Source: JAXDLK01 sp034666665 (lineage in GTDB: Bacteria; Desulfobacterota; Binatia; JACPRU01). Taken from it: 59,036 bases of DNA. Positions 41,674 through 50,151 of this stretch are shown one piece after another (within the stretch, counting starts at the first letter, position 1; each line of letters begins with the position of its first letter). The translations under genes were made by a program, and so were the position numbers. Below the pieces are notes generated by a model. The model was not told where the DNA came from, did not search any database, and was given only the letters and a program-made list of their open reading frames with translations. The stretch lies in the NCBI GenBank assembly GCA_034666665.1, contig JAXDLK010000005.1, positions 1 through 59,036 of the forward strand. The letters run 5' to 3'.

Positions 41674-42912
41674 ATGGGACAGAAACCCTTCGAAAGTAAT
41701 CGTTCCAGCCCCGAACGCAGCGCTGCCAACTGGTATCCCTGGCTTCGTCGCGGCCGCTTCCGCACCAGCGTCGCGTACCTGGTCTCGCTCGCCATCCACG
41801 CCGGAATCTTTCTTCTCCTGCTTGCCACCGTCGTGCTCGATGGTGGCGGCGGTCCAGGCGACAGTTACGGCGGTGAGGGCAAGCTGTTCTCGCTCCTCTC
41901 CGGCCATGGACGGCTCGACTATCAGACCGAGCGGATGGAGAAGTCCGACTCGCTCCACGAGGAGATCGCCAAGGCGGTTCAGCAGGTCGAGCCGTTGCCG
42001 GAGGTCACCAACGAAGAGGTCGTTCCGGAGATCGCCGAGGAGGGGGTGAAGCTCGCCGCCGTGGCCCCCCGGATCAACACCGTTCCGCAGGCCGCTTCGA
42101 GCATGCGCAACATGGCGCCGGCGTCGACCGGCGGCGGCATGGCGCTCGGACCGGGCGTGGGTGCCGGCGGCGGGCTCGGTGGAGGCATCGGCCGCGGATT
42201 CGGGCGCGGATTCGGCGACTTCGTCGGCCTCCTGCAGAAGTGGGGATTCGACGCGGTCTTCGTGATCGATGCGACGAACAGCATGGAGTTTGCGATCTCC
42301 GCCGTTCGCGGCCGCATCGCGGATCTGGTCGGTGACATCCAGCAGCTGGTGCCGAATGCCCGGGTCGGCCTCGTCGTCTACAAGGACAAGGGTGAGGACT
42401 TCGTCGTGCGGAAGTCCGACCTCTCGTTTCGATTGGAGAAGCTCCGCGCGTTCGTATCCAGCGTCGAGACCAGCGGCGGCGGCGACTACGAGGAGGGAGT
42501 GCTCGACGGTTTGCGCACGGCGGTTCAGGAGATCACGTGGCGGCAGTACGCTCATCGGGTGATCGTCCTGGTGCCGAGCTCGCCGCCGCGCCGTGACGAA
42601 ATGCCGGAGATCGAGAGCCTCGTCACCGGATTCCACTCGAAGGGCGGGATGCTCCACGTGATCGACCTCGCGGATCTGATGCACGTGAACTTCGAGCGCG
42701 AGTTCGAGAAGCGCATGTACGGAAAGGAACCGGAGAAGATCACGGCTCTGCCGGACTTCTATCGCGACATGCAGACGTTCTTCACCAGGCTGGCGGGCGA
42801 GGGCGGCGGCCAGATGATCGCGCTCCAGAGCAAGCAAGCGATCACGGAGCAGCTGCTGATCGCGGCCTTCGGACCTCGCTGGAAGGCCGAGGTCGCGAAG
42901 CTGTCCAAATGA
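41674..42912 (+). CDS. VWA-domain protein with TonB/TolA-like membrane anchor
   Basis: The product has 412 residues. The single TM (about 33-55) contains SLAIH (Ser38-xxx-His42), the SxxxH motif by which TonB and TolA engage ExbB/ExbD and TolQ/TolR. An acidic linker (about 85-125) and a Gly-rich hinge (about 152-182) lead to a VWA domain with the metal-site motif DATNSM (Asp199, Thr201, Ser203). The gene is followed by a TPR protein, ExbB and ExbD. I infer a PMF-driven transducer in which a VWA head replaces the TonB C-terminal domain. Start at the ATG at 41674 with GGAAGG upstream. Confidence 0.85.
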   Translation: MGQKPFESNRSSPERSAANWYPWLRRGRFRTSVAYLVSLAIHAGIFLLLLATVVLDGGGGPGDSYGGEGKLFSLLSGHGRLDYQTERMEKSDSLHEEIAKAVQQVEPLPEVTNEEVVPEIAEEGVKLAAVAPRINTVPQAASSMRNMAPASTGGGMALGPGVGAGGGLGGGIGRGFGRGFGDFVGLLQKWGFDAVFVIDATNSMEFAISAVRGRIADLVGDIQQLVPNARVGLVVYKDKGEDFVVRKSDLSFRLEKLRAFVSSVETSGGGDYEEGVLDGLRTAVQEITWRQYAHRVIVLVPSSPPRRDEMPEIESLVTGFHSKGGMLHVIDLADLMHVNFEREFEKRMYGKEPEKITALPDFYRDMQTFFTRLAGEGGGQMIALQSKQAITEQLLIAAFGPRWKAEVAKLSK

Positions 42913-42977
42913 CCGCGAGGCTCTGCGAGTGAACGCCAAGCTCTGCAAATGAGCGCGAAGCTCTGCAAATGAAGCGG
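42901..42977 (+). repeat. Four 20-base tandem repeats spanning the VWA stop and TPR start
   Basis: Units begin at 42901, 42921, 42941 and 42961 with the consensus CTCTGCAAATGANCGCGAAG. The first copy contains the VWA stop codon (TGA, 42910-42912). The last contains the ATG of the next gene (42969). Because the period is not a multiple of three, TGA appears in each frame in turn. Confidence 0.85.
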
Positions 42978-45290
42978 ATCCTTCGGTTCGTCGCGCTGCT
43001 GCTGTTTCCCACCATGGTCTCGGCAGCGACCCTCGCCGAGGTCTCCGGCGGCGTCGACCGCGCCGTACGCGGCGGCATGTCCGAGGCGGAGGAACAGTCG
43101 CTCCTCGGCAGCCTGGGTACGATCTCGGCGGAGGTCGCGGATCGCTACGATGCCTGGACGCGCAGTGGAAGCTCGGAGAGCCGCGGCGCGGCCACCGGTC
43201 TCGCCGACGCGCTACTCCCGGTCTTGGAGCGCCTGCACCGGTACCATCAGGACGCGATCGATCGGATGCAGAACGCGATCATCGCCGTCGATGGCAATCC
43301 CGAAGTCCTCTACGGACAGCGAGAGTGGCAGGTGCATCGAGGGTTCGCGCTCGCGTCCATGGGGCAGCTGGCCTGGCTCTACTATCGCTGCGCGATGCTT
43401 CACCCCGAGAAGAAGGAAGCGCGGAACGATTGGCTCCGCCGCGCGGTCGAGGGCTTCGGCGACTTCATCTTCGCCGAAGATCCGCGCTTGCGGGACGAGA
43501 GTCTCCTCGGGCGGGCGCTGGCGGAGCGCGAGCTCGGAGAGTGGGACCCGGCGAAGAACGATCTCCGTGCGGTGATCGAGCGCGGCAAGGGAGGACCGCT
43601 CTACTGGGCCGCGCGCGTGACGCTCGCCGAGGTCGCCGTCGCCGCGGGTGGGCCAGGGGCGCTGACCGAGACCGAGAACCTGCTTCGCGAGGCCGGCGGC
43701 GGATCCCTCGACACCATCCAGCAAGCGCGGTTCCTGCGCTTTCAGGCGCTGTCGGAAGCCGCCCGTCGCGGGGGTGGCGAGGGGCTCCGTCGCGAGGCCC
43801 GCGGTCTCGCCGCCGCGCTCGCCGAGGGAGGCCCGGTCTGGTCGAAGCGCGTCCAGGAGGTCGCGATGGGAGCGCACCGGGACCCGCGCGAGGTCCTCGG
43901 CGACAGCGCTCCGGCGGAATGGCAGGCGGCGGAGAACTTCGCGAGCGAGGACAAGCTCCGCGAGGCGGCGCCGCTCTACGAGCGCGTGCTCAAGAGCCCG
44001 GACCGGCAGCACGCCACGCTCGCACATCAGCGGCTCGGGGTCTGCTATTTCCGTCTCGGCCGGTTCGCCGATGCGGAGCGCGAGTTCCGGACGTTCCTGA
44101 ACGCGGCGCCCCGTTCGGCGCTCGCATCCGAGGCTTCGTTCCTGCGCTTCCGCGCCGCCGAGGGCGTGTACCGTGGCCGTCCGACGAAGGAGACGCGCGA
44201 GCTCTTCCGCGGCGCCGTGCAAGCGTTCGTGCAGGCATACCCAAAGCACGAGAGCGCCCACGAGGCGTTCTACCGCTGGGGCGAGCTGCTGCAGGCCGAC
44301 CGTCGCTGGCAGGAAGCGGCCGACGCGTACGCGCGCGTCCGGGGCGCACCGGTATTCGAGCTCCGCGCGGCGGCGTCGGAAGTCCAGTGCCTCGCCGAGG
44401 CGATGGTGGCGCCGGCGAAGGACGCAAAGCCCGAATGGTTCGAGCGCACGAGACGGCGCGCGCGAGAGGCCTTCTCCCGCTTTCAGAAGCTCGCCGCGCG
44501 CGCGCCGAAGGACGAGTCGATGCCGGACCTTCGCGCTCGTGCGACGCTGTCGAGCGCGATGGTGGAGGTGAGCGGTCCCGGAGGACGTCCGGAGCCGGCG
44601 GTCCAGGCGCTCGGAGGATTCGAGAAGACGTATCCGACGGCGAAGGACCTGCATCCGCTCGCCGGCGCGCTGCGGCTCTCCGCGCTGAACCAGCTCGGCC
44701 GTCTCGAGGAAGCGGAGACGAACCTCCCCGTGTGGTTGGCGAGCGTCGACGGAGCACGCCCGGAGATCAGCGAGAAGCTCGCGACGGCGTTCCTCCATAC
44801 CTCGATCGACTCCGCGCCGGACGACGCCGCGAAGAGCAGGCGCTGGGCGGTCTTGGCGTCGCGGGTCTTCGACCGACTGAAAGCAGAGGGCCGGCCGCTG
44901 CCCGCCGAGGCGAAGCCGGTGCTGGCGCCGATCTACACCGAGGAAGGCCGGCTCGCGGAGGCGGCGCAGCTCTACCGGGAGCTGCTCGCCACCACGCCAT
45001 CCTCGAAGTCCCTGCTGCGCAGTGCGGCGATGGTGGCGGACCAGCTCGGTGCCTTCGCGGAAGCTGCGGATTACTGGACGCGGCTGGCGAAACGCCAGGA
45101 GGTGGCTTCTCCCATCTGGTACGACGCGCGGCTGAACGGTGCCCGCGCGCTCTTTCGCGCGGGCAACAAGCAACGGGCGTGCGCAGAGATCCGTGAGGTG
45201 AACGCCTTCCGGCCCGACCTCCGCGATGCGGCGACGCGGACGAAGTACGATCAACTCGCCGCTCAGACGTGCGGTCCGGCGGCCTGCTGA
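42969..45290 (+). CDS. Exported tetratricopeptide-repeat protein
   Basis: The product has 773 residues. The signal peptide ends near TMVSAA. The mature protein is almost entirely helical pairs of TPR type, clearest at HQRLGVCYFRLGRFADAERE, EAFYRWGELLQADRRWQEAA and PIYTEEGRLAEAAQLYRELL. A conserved-looking N-terminal part (about 20-160) precedes the first clear repeat. Its gene lies between the VWA transducer and ExbB, so it is probably the periplasmic or outer-membrane partner of the machine, as YbgF/CpoB is for Tol-Pal. The exact function is unknown. Confidence 0.85.
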   Translation: MKRILRFVALLLFPTMVSAATLAEVSGGVDRAVRGGMSEAEEQSLLGSLGTISAEVADRYDAWTRSGSSESRGAATGLADALLPVLERLHRYHQDAIDRMQNAIIAVDGNPEVLYGQREWQVHRGFALASMGQLAWLYYRCAMLHPEKKEARNDWLRRAVEGFGDFIFAEDPRLRDESLLGRALAERELGEWDPAKNDLRAVIERGKGGPLYWAARVTLAEVAVAAGGPGALTETENLLREAGGGSLDTIQQARFLRFQALSEAARRGGGEGLRREARGLAAALAEGGPVWSKRVQEVAMGAHRDPREVLGDSAPAEWQAAENFASEDKLREAAPLYERVLKSPDRQHATLAHQRLGVCYFRLGRFADAEREFRTFLNAAPRSALASEASFLRFRAAEGVYRGRPTKETRELFRGAVQAFVQAYPKHESAHEAFYRWGELLQADRRWQEAADAYARVRGAPVFELRAAASEVQCLAEAMVAPAKDAKPEWFERTRRRAREAFSRFQKLAARAPKDESMPDLRARATLSSAMVEVSGPGGRPEPAVQALGGFEKTYPTAKDLHPLAGALRLSALNQLGRLEEAETNLPVWLASVDGARPEISEKLATAFLHTSIDSAPDDAAKSRRWAVLASRVFDRLKAEGRPLPAEAKPVLAPIYTEEGRLAEAAQLYRELLATTPSSKSLLRSAAMVADQLGAFAEAADYWTRLAKRQEVASPIWYDARLNGARALFRAGNKQRACAEIREVNAFRPDLRDAATRTKYDQLAAQTCGPAAC

Positions 45291-45340
45291 AGGCGGGCGG
45301 ATCGCGAGCCGCGGGGAGCGAACGAGGGAGGAACGCACGA

Positions 45341-45994
45341 ATGGAAGTGGCTGGAACTTTGAGCGTGATGGATCTGATCCGCCAGGGCTGGTACGCGACG
45401 TACCCGCTGATCGGCTTCTCGGTGATCATGATGAGCATCGTGATCGAACGCATGTGGGCGCTCAGCCGCATCGGCCCCGGGGTCGAGCGGCTGACCGGCG
45501 AGGTCGTGGACCTGCTGCAGAAGGGCGACATCTCCGGGACCACGACGCTGCTCGAAGGGCGGCGGCGGCGGACGCCGGCCTCGCGCATGTACGCCGCGAT
45601 CGTGCCTCTGCTCGGCCGCGGGCCCCTCGACGAGGTGCTCGAGCTCGGCGAGCGGCGCCGGCTGGACGAGAGCCGCTGGTTCCGCCGCAACATCTGGGTG
45701 CTCGGAACGATCGCAGCTTCGGCGCCGTTCATCGGTCTCTTCGGCACGGTGGTCGGCATCATCAAATCGTTCCACCAGATGGCGGTGATGGGTACCGGCG
45801 GGTTCTCCGTGGTCGCCGCCGGCATCTCCGAAGCGCTGGTCGCGACCGCGCTCGGACTGATCGTCGCGATCGTCGCGGTGATCTTCTACAATTATCTCCA
45901 GGTGAAGGTCGGCAATCTCGACACCACGATGCGCGTCGGATTGGGCCAGGTGGTCGAGGCTGCCACCCTCGGGGGCGTACATGGCGCTCGGTAA
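45341..45994 (+). CDS. ExbB/TolQ/MotA-family proton channel protein
   Basis: The product has 217 residues with a GGGAGG ribosome binding site. Three TMs: about 20-42, 115-140 and 158-182. The signature FIGLFGTVVGIIKSF with its conserved Gly-Thr and the polar TM3 (ISEALVATALGLIVAIVAV) is that of TolQ/ExbB. With ExbD it forms the inner-membrane rotor-like engine that drives TonB-like proteins. It overlaps exbD by 14 bases. Confidence 0.93.
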   Translation: MEVAGTLSVMDLIRQGWYATYPLIGFSVIMMSIVIERMWALSRIGPGVERLTGEVVDLLQKGDISGTTTLLEGRRRRTPASRMYAAIVPLLGRGPLDEVLELGERRRLDESRWFRRNIWVLGTIAASAPFIGLFGTVVGIIKSFHQMAVMGTGGFSVVAAGISEALVATALGLIVAIVAVIFYNYLQVKVGNLDTTMRVGLGQVVEAATLGGVHGAR

Positions 45995-46460
45995 GCTCGG
46001 CGGCGGTGACGGCGGCGAAGGCGCCGACGTCATGGCCGAGATCAACATCACGCCGCTCACCGACATCTTCCTGGTGCTGCTGATCATCTTCATGATCACG
46101 CAGTCGGCGCTGGTGGAGTCGGCCGCGAAGGTGAACCTGCCGAAAGCCACGCAGACCACGCAGGAATCCCGCGGCGTCACCGTGACCGTGACCAAGGACG
46201 AACGCATCTTCGTGAACCAGCTTCCCGTCGACGAGGCGCAGCTCCAGGGCACGTTGCAGGACCTGCTCGCCGACGATCCCCGGAAGCTCGTGATCCTCCA
46301 GGGGGACCGTTCCGTCATGCTCGGCGAGGCCGTCCGCCTGATGGACATCGCCAAGCGCGCCGGGGCGCAGGCGATCTCGATTTCGGCGGAGAAGGAAGAG
46401 TCCCCCGCCGGCTCCGCACCGGCCGTGCCCTCGGCCGCGCCGGCCGCGCCGGCGCAGTGA
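45981..46460 (+). CDS. ExbD/TolR-family protein
   Basis: The product has 159 residues. A single TM (about 25-45) contains the essential Asp28 in TPLTDIFLVLLIIFMI. The periplasmic domain has VTVTKDERIFVNQ and a domain-swapped strand pattern typical of ExbD/TolR. The tail is Ala/Pro-rich (SAPAVPSAAPAAPAQ). It overlaps the exbB 3' end and precedes the DedA gene by one base, so all are co-transcribed. Confidence 0.93.
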   Translation: MALGKLGGGDGGEGADVMAEINITPLTDIFLVLLIIFMITQSALVESAAKVNLPKATQTTQESRGVTVTVTKDERIFVNQLPVDEAQLQGTLQDLLADDPRKLVILQGDRSVMLGEAVRLMDIAKRAGAQAISISAEKEESPAGSAPAVPSAAPAAPAQ

Positions 46461-46461
46461 C

Positions 46462-47112
46462 GTGGACACCGCCCTCGACCTGATCCTCCATCTCGACCAC
46501 CACCTCGTCGCGCTGACACAGGCGGCCGGTGCGTGGACGTACGTGATTCTCTTTGCCATCGTCTTCTGCGAGACCGGCCTCGTGGTGACGCCGTTCCTTC
46601 CCGGCGATTCGCTGCTGTTCACGGTCGGGGCGATCGCGGCGAGCGGCGGCCTCGATCCGGCGGCTGCCGCCGTGCTGCTCGCCATCGCCGCGATCACGGG
46701 CGACTCGGTGAACTACTGGATCGGGAATGTCGTGGGCCCGCGGGTCTTCCGCCAGGAGGACTCGCGCTGGCTCGACCGGCGGCACCTCGACCGCACGCGC
46801 GAGTTCTTCGAGCGCTACGGCGCGAAGACCATCGTCATCGCCCGGTTCGTGCCGATCGTGCGAACGTTCGCGCCGTTCGTCGCGGGGATCGGCCGCATGG
46901 CGTACCGCCGGTTCTTCTTCTACAACGTCGCGGGCGGGATCGCCTGGGTCGGCGGGCTGGTCGGCGCCGGCTACTGGTTCGGCAATCTGCCGGCCGTGCG
47001 AGAGAATTTCTCGCTGGTGATCCTGATGATCATCGTGCTGTCGATCCTCCCGGCGATCGTCGAAGCTCTCCGCACACGCGTGCGGCCGCCTCGCCCGGCC
47101 GCGGGAGTTTGA
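46462..47112 (+). CDS. DedA-family membrane protein
   Basis: The product has 216 residues from a GTG one base after the exbD stop. Residues known to matter in E. coli YqjA have counterparts: Glu37 (CETGL), Asp49 (PFLPGDSLLF), Arg128 and Arg134 (RFVPIVRTFAPFVAG). The family includes flippases for undecaprenyl phosphate and phospholipids and is sensitive to the proton motive force. Co-transcription with ExbBD-like genes would link lipid recycling with an energised envelope machine. Confidence 0.9.
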   Translation: MDTALDLILHLDHHLVALTQAAGAWTYVILFAIVFCETGLVVTPFLPGDSLLFTVGAIAASGGLDPAAAAVLLAIAAITGDSVNYWIGNVVGPRVFRQEDSRWLDRRHLDRTREFFERYGAKTIVIARFVPIVRTFAPFVAGIGRMAYRRFFFYNVAGGIAWVGGLVGAGYWFGNLPAVRENFSLVILMIIVLSILPAIVEALRTRVRPPRPAAGV

Positions 47113-47186
47113 GCGGAGCTCCGCCGCCGCGAGCGTCATTGAAGCGCCGACGGCGCTGAGCTATCAGTCGGCCTCTCGGACACCCC

Positions 47187-49160
47187 ATGAAAACGCGTTC
47201 GGGGCGCAAGTCGAAGGACGACCCTGTCGCGCGACGGAGAGCCGGCAAGCAGAAGCCCGATCTGCAGACGCCGCCTCCGAGAGCGGAGCGCCGGCGTCTG
47301 GAGAAGAAGAGCGGACGGGAAACGTCCGCCTTCGCGGCGCCGCTCCGGCTCGCGCTCGTGCCGCCACTGATCCTGGCGGCACTTTCCCTGCTCCCTCGGG
47401 TCGGCGCGAACCCATGGCTCAGGTCGTCCTTCTGGGGGGCAGCGCTGGCGCTCGTCCTCATGCAAGCGGTTCTCTGGCAGCAAGTGCGCCGCACCGGACG
47501 CACTCTCACCTGCCAGGTGGTTCCGCTGCCGGTGCATTGGGTGCAGGCCAGCATGCAGGCGTGCATCTACGCGTACTGGGGATCGTACTGGCCCGAGGTC
47601 TACCGCCACGTGCCGCTGATCGTGGCGCAGATCGTCCTCGTCTACGGCTTGGACATGCTGGTCTCCTGGTTCCGGCGGGACCAGTGGGTCCTCGGCTTCG
47701 GGCCGTTTCCCATCGTTCTCAGCACGAACCTCTTCATGTGGTTCAAGGACGACTGGTTCTTCCTCCAGTTCCTCATGGTGGCGACCGGAGTGCTCGGCAA
47801 GGAGTTCATCAAGTGGACGCGCGACGGCCGCCGCACGCACATCTTCAATCCGTCGGCGCTGTCGCTGTTCCTCTTCTCGGTGGGTCTGATCGTCACGCAC
47901 TCGACCGACATCACCTGGGGACCGGAGATCGCCGCCACGATCGGTCTTCCCCCGCGGATGTACCTGTGGATCTTCCTGGTCGGTCTGGTGGTCCAGGGGC
48001 TCTTCTCGGTGACGCTGGTCACGCTCTCCGCGGCCGCGACCTTGTTCGCGCTGAACCTCGTCTACACCGGGTCGACGGGGATCTATCACTTCATCATCAC
48101 GAACATCCCGGTGGCGGTCTTCCTCGGGCTCCATCTACTGGTCACCGACCCCGCGACGTCGCCGCGGAGACCATTCGGCAAAGTGCTGTTCGGCGCCGCG
48201 TATGGCGTCAGCGCCTTCGCGCTCTTCGGCCTGCTCGGCCGTGTCGGAATTCCCACCTTCTACGACAAGCTCCTCTGCGTCCCCGTCCTCAACCTGACCG
48301 TCCGGGTGCTCGATCGAATCAGCGACGCGCTCGCGGCACGCTTCCGTGTCCCGATGGTCTTTCCGGAGTGGAGCCCTCGGGCGAGTAACCTCGCGGCCAT
48401 GGCGGTTTGGGCGTCGCTCTTCGTGACCATGTCGGCGAGCGGCTTCCTCGGTCGCGATCACCCCGGACGCGATGCCGAGTTCTGGCGGCGCGCGTGCTCG
48501 GAGGGCCGGCGGAGCGGCTGCGAGACCTGGGTGATGTTCCTCGAAGCCTCCTGCCAGGCGGCGGACGGCGAATCCTGCAAGATGCTCGGGGACCTCAAGC
48601 GGGATGGCCGCGTCGTGCCGGCGAACCGGCTCGAAGCGGGGAAGAGCTTCGGTCGCGCCTGCGACGTGGGGCTCGCGGAAGGATGCGACGAGCTGAAACG
48701 GTTCGCCGACGCCGACGGGCGCGCGGTCTTCGAGAAGTCGTGCGCCGGCGGGGACAGCTACAGCTGCTTCGTCCTCGGCGAGGTGCACGCGCACGGCCTC
48801 GGCGTTTCACAGGACCGTCACGCGGCGATCGAGTTCTTCGAACGATCCTGTGCCGGCGGCTGGCCGCGCGGGTGCGGGCGCCTCGGCGAGGTGTACCTCC
48901 TCGGCGAAGGCACGCCCACGGACGTCGGCAAGGCGGTCGAGAATTTCGAGAAAGCCTGTCGAGGCGGCCACGCGGCGAGCTGCTCCGCCGTGGCCATGGT
49001 GTATCGCCGCGGGATCGGCGGCCTCGGCAACGAGACGCTCGCGGACGAACGTCAGCGGCAAGCGTGTCGCCTCGGGCTTTCCGCCGCGTGCTCGCCAGGA
49101 GACGCTCCCGCGTCCGCCGGGGCGGTGGCGCCAATCGACGTCCTTCGGCTCGGCGGCTAG
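47187..49160 (+). CDS. RnfD/NqrB-like membrane domain fused to Sel1-like repeats
   Basis: The product has 657 residues. A basic N-terminus (1-50) is followed by about ten hydrophobic segments to residue 420. The RnfD/NqrB signatures are HIFNPSALSL (218-227) and TDPATSPRRPFGKVLFG (320-336). The C-terminal ~230 residues are Sel1-like repeats with paired cysteines (RACSEGRRSGCETW, SCAGGDSYSCFVLGEVHAHG). No flavinylation Thr motif of NqrB is obvious. UnbU-type enediyne-associated RnfD homologues are an alternative relation. Function unknown; a membrane redox or flavin role is inferred only from the family. Confidence 0.82.
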   Translation: MKTRSGRKSKDDPVARRRAGKQKPDLQTPPPRAERRRLEKKSGRETSAFAAPLRLALVPPLILAALSLLPRVGANPWLRSSFWGAALALVLMQAVLWQQVRRTGRTLTCQVVPLPVHWVQASMQACIYAYWGSYWPEVYRHVPLIVAQIVLVYGLDMLVSWFRRDQWVLGFGPFPIVLSTNLFMWFKDDWFFLQFLMVATGVLGKEFIKWTRDGRRTHIFNPSALSLFLFSVGLIVTHSTDITWGPEIAATIGLPPRMYLWIFLVGLVVQGLFSVTLVTLSAAATLFALNLVYTGSTGIYHFIITNIPVAVFLGLHLLVTDPATSPRRPFGKVLFGAAYGVSAFALFGLLGRVGIPTFYDKLLCVPVLNLTVRVLDRISDALAARFRVPMVFPEWSPRASNLAAMAVWASLFVTMSASGFLGRDHPGRDAEFWRRACSEGRRSGCETWVMFLEASCQAADGESCKMLGDLKRDGRVVPANRLEAGKSFGRACDVGLAEGCDELKRFADADGRAVFEKSCAGGDSYSCFVLGEVHAHGLGVSQDRHAAIEFFERSCAGGWPRGCGRLGEVYLLGEGTPTDVGKAVENFEKACRGGHAASCSAVAMVYRRGIGGLGNETLADERQRQACRLGLSAACSPGDAPASAGAVAPIDVLRLGG

Positions 49161-49295
49161 GGCGCGGTCCGAGCCGTGCAGGCCCGCTCCGAGCTGGCGA
49201 GGAGCATGTTGGGCCCCCGAGCTCTTCTGCGAGGGCTGGACCATCTGCGCCCGCGAGCTCTTCCGCGAGCGCGTTCGGCCGGGTTGGGTCGGTGG

Positions 49296-50144
49296 CTAGG
49301 AAGTCTTCTCGGCCGCGGCCGGCTCTCGCGCGGCGGGCGCCACCTCGTACTCGAGGAGCTCGATCCGGGTGCGCTCCTTCTCGCGCCGCGCGTCGTCCCA
49401 CTGCTCGGTGCGGATGAGGCCCACCCCGGGGGCGTACCAATCGGAGTAATAGAAGACGATCTCCTCGCCGTTCTTGCCCGACCCCGGACCTTGCGTGGAA
49501 TAGGTGTCGATGCGGACGCAGTCCTCGAAGCTTCCCGCCGGCACCTGAACGGCCTTCGTCTCGATTGCCGCCGAGTGGCGATGGCTGACGTTGAAGCCGA
49601 GGCCGCTCATTCCGCCGCCCACGCGGAACGCCTGCGTCGCGCTCTCCCACTTCGCACCGTCGTCGAGGACCACGGGCAGATACCGGGTGTCGCCCGAGCC
49701 GCTGGCCTGCACGAGCTTGCCCGCCTGCAGCGTCATGAACATGCGGTGCAGGAATCCCTCGTTGCGAAAGTAGATGATCGGCTCCGACTCCTCGACGTAG
49801 AAGGGGCCGCCCTCGCTGGAGTAGCGCTCGGTCACCTCGATGCCTTCGCCGCCGAGCGCCTCGTAGTACTTCGGGCCGTGAACCTGGACCTTGTTCACGT
49901 AGGTCCACTTCTTCGCGAGGTCCAGGACCCGGTACGTCCAGTGACTTCGCGGCGTCAAGGGAAAATACTTCTCGACGGGGATGCGACTGGTCGCCGCGGG
50001 CTGCTTCGCGACGGGTCGGGGGCCGCCGCCCGGCCGCGACCAGCCACACGCGGCGGCGAGCGTCAGAGTCGCGAGGAGGAGGCAGGGGAGGGCGAGTCGG
50101 ACGCCCCGATCGCTCTCCCGCCGCTCTCCTCGCGTTTCGCTCAC
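49296..50144 (-). CDS. Lipoprotein associated with DUF1302 copy 2
   Basis: The product has 282 residues. A signal peptide with lipobox LAAAC leads to a mature domain of beta character with KYFPLTPRSHWTYRVLDLAK, VEESEPIIYFRNEGFLHRM and FYYSDWYAPGVGLIRTEQ. The phrase 'YAPGVGLIR' and strand pattern are typical of secreted domains that resemble DUF3108. It starts eight bases after the DUF1302 stop, so it is probably the third gene of the Ycf48-DUF1302 operon. The 135 bases between it and the RnfD-like gene hold two copies of GAGCTCTTCYGCGAG (near 49220 and 49256). Confidence 0.8.
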   Translation of the reverse strand: MSETRGERRESDRGVRLALPCLLLATLTLAAACGWSRPGGGPRPVAKQPAATSRIPVEKYFPLTPRSHWTYRVLDLAKKWTYVNKVQVHGPKYYEALGGEGIEVTERYSSEGGPFYVEESEPIIYFRNEGFLHRMFMTLQAGKLVQASGSGDTRYLPVVLDDGAKWESATQAFRVGGGMSGLGFNVSHRHSAAIETKAVQVPAGSFEDCVRIDTYSTQGPGSGKNGEEIVFYYSDWYAPGVGLIRTEQWDDARREKERTRIELLEYEVAPAAREPAAAEKTS

Positions 50145-50151
50145 ACTCCGA

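Noticed and set aside
49161..49295. Possible mobile-element remnant with duplicated GAGCTCTTCYGCGAG
   Set aside because: Only two short imperfect copies, no transposase, no target-site duplication.
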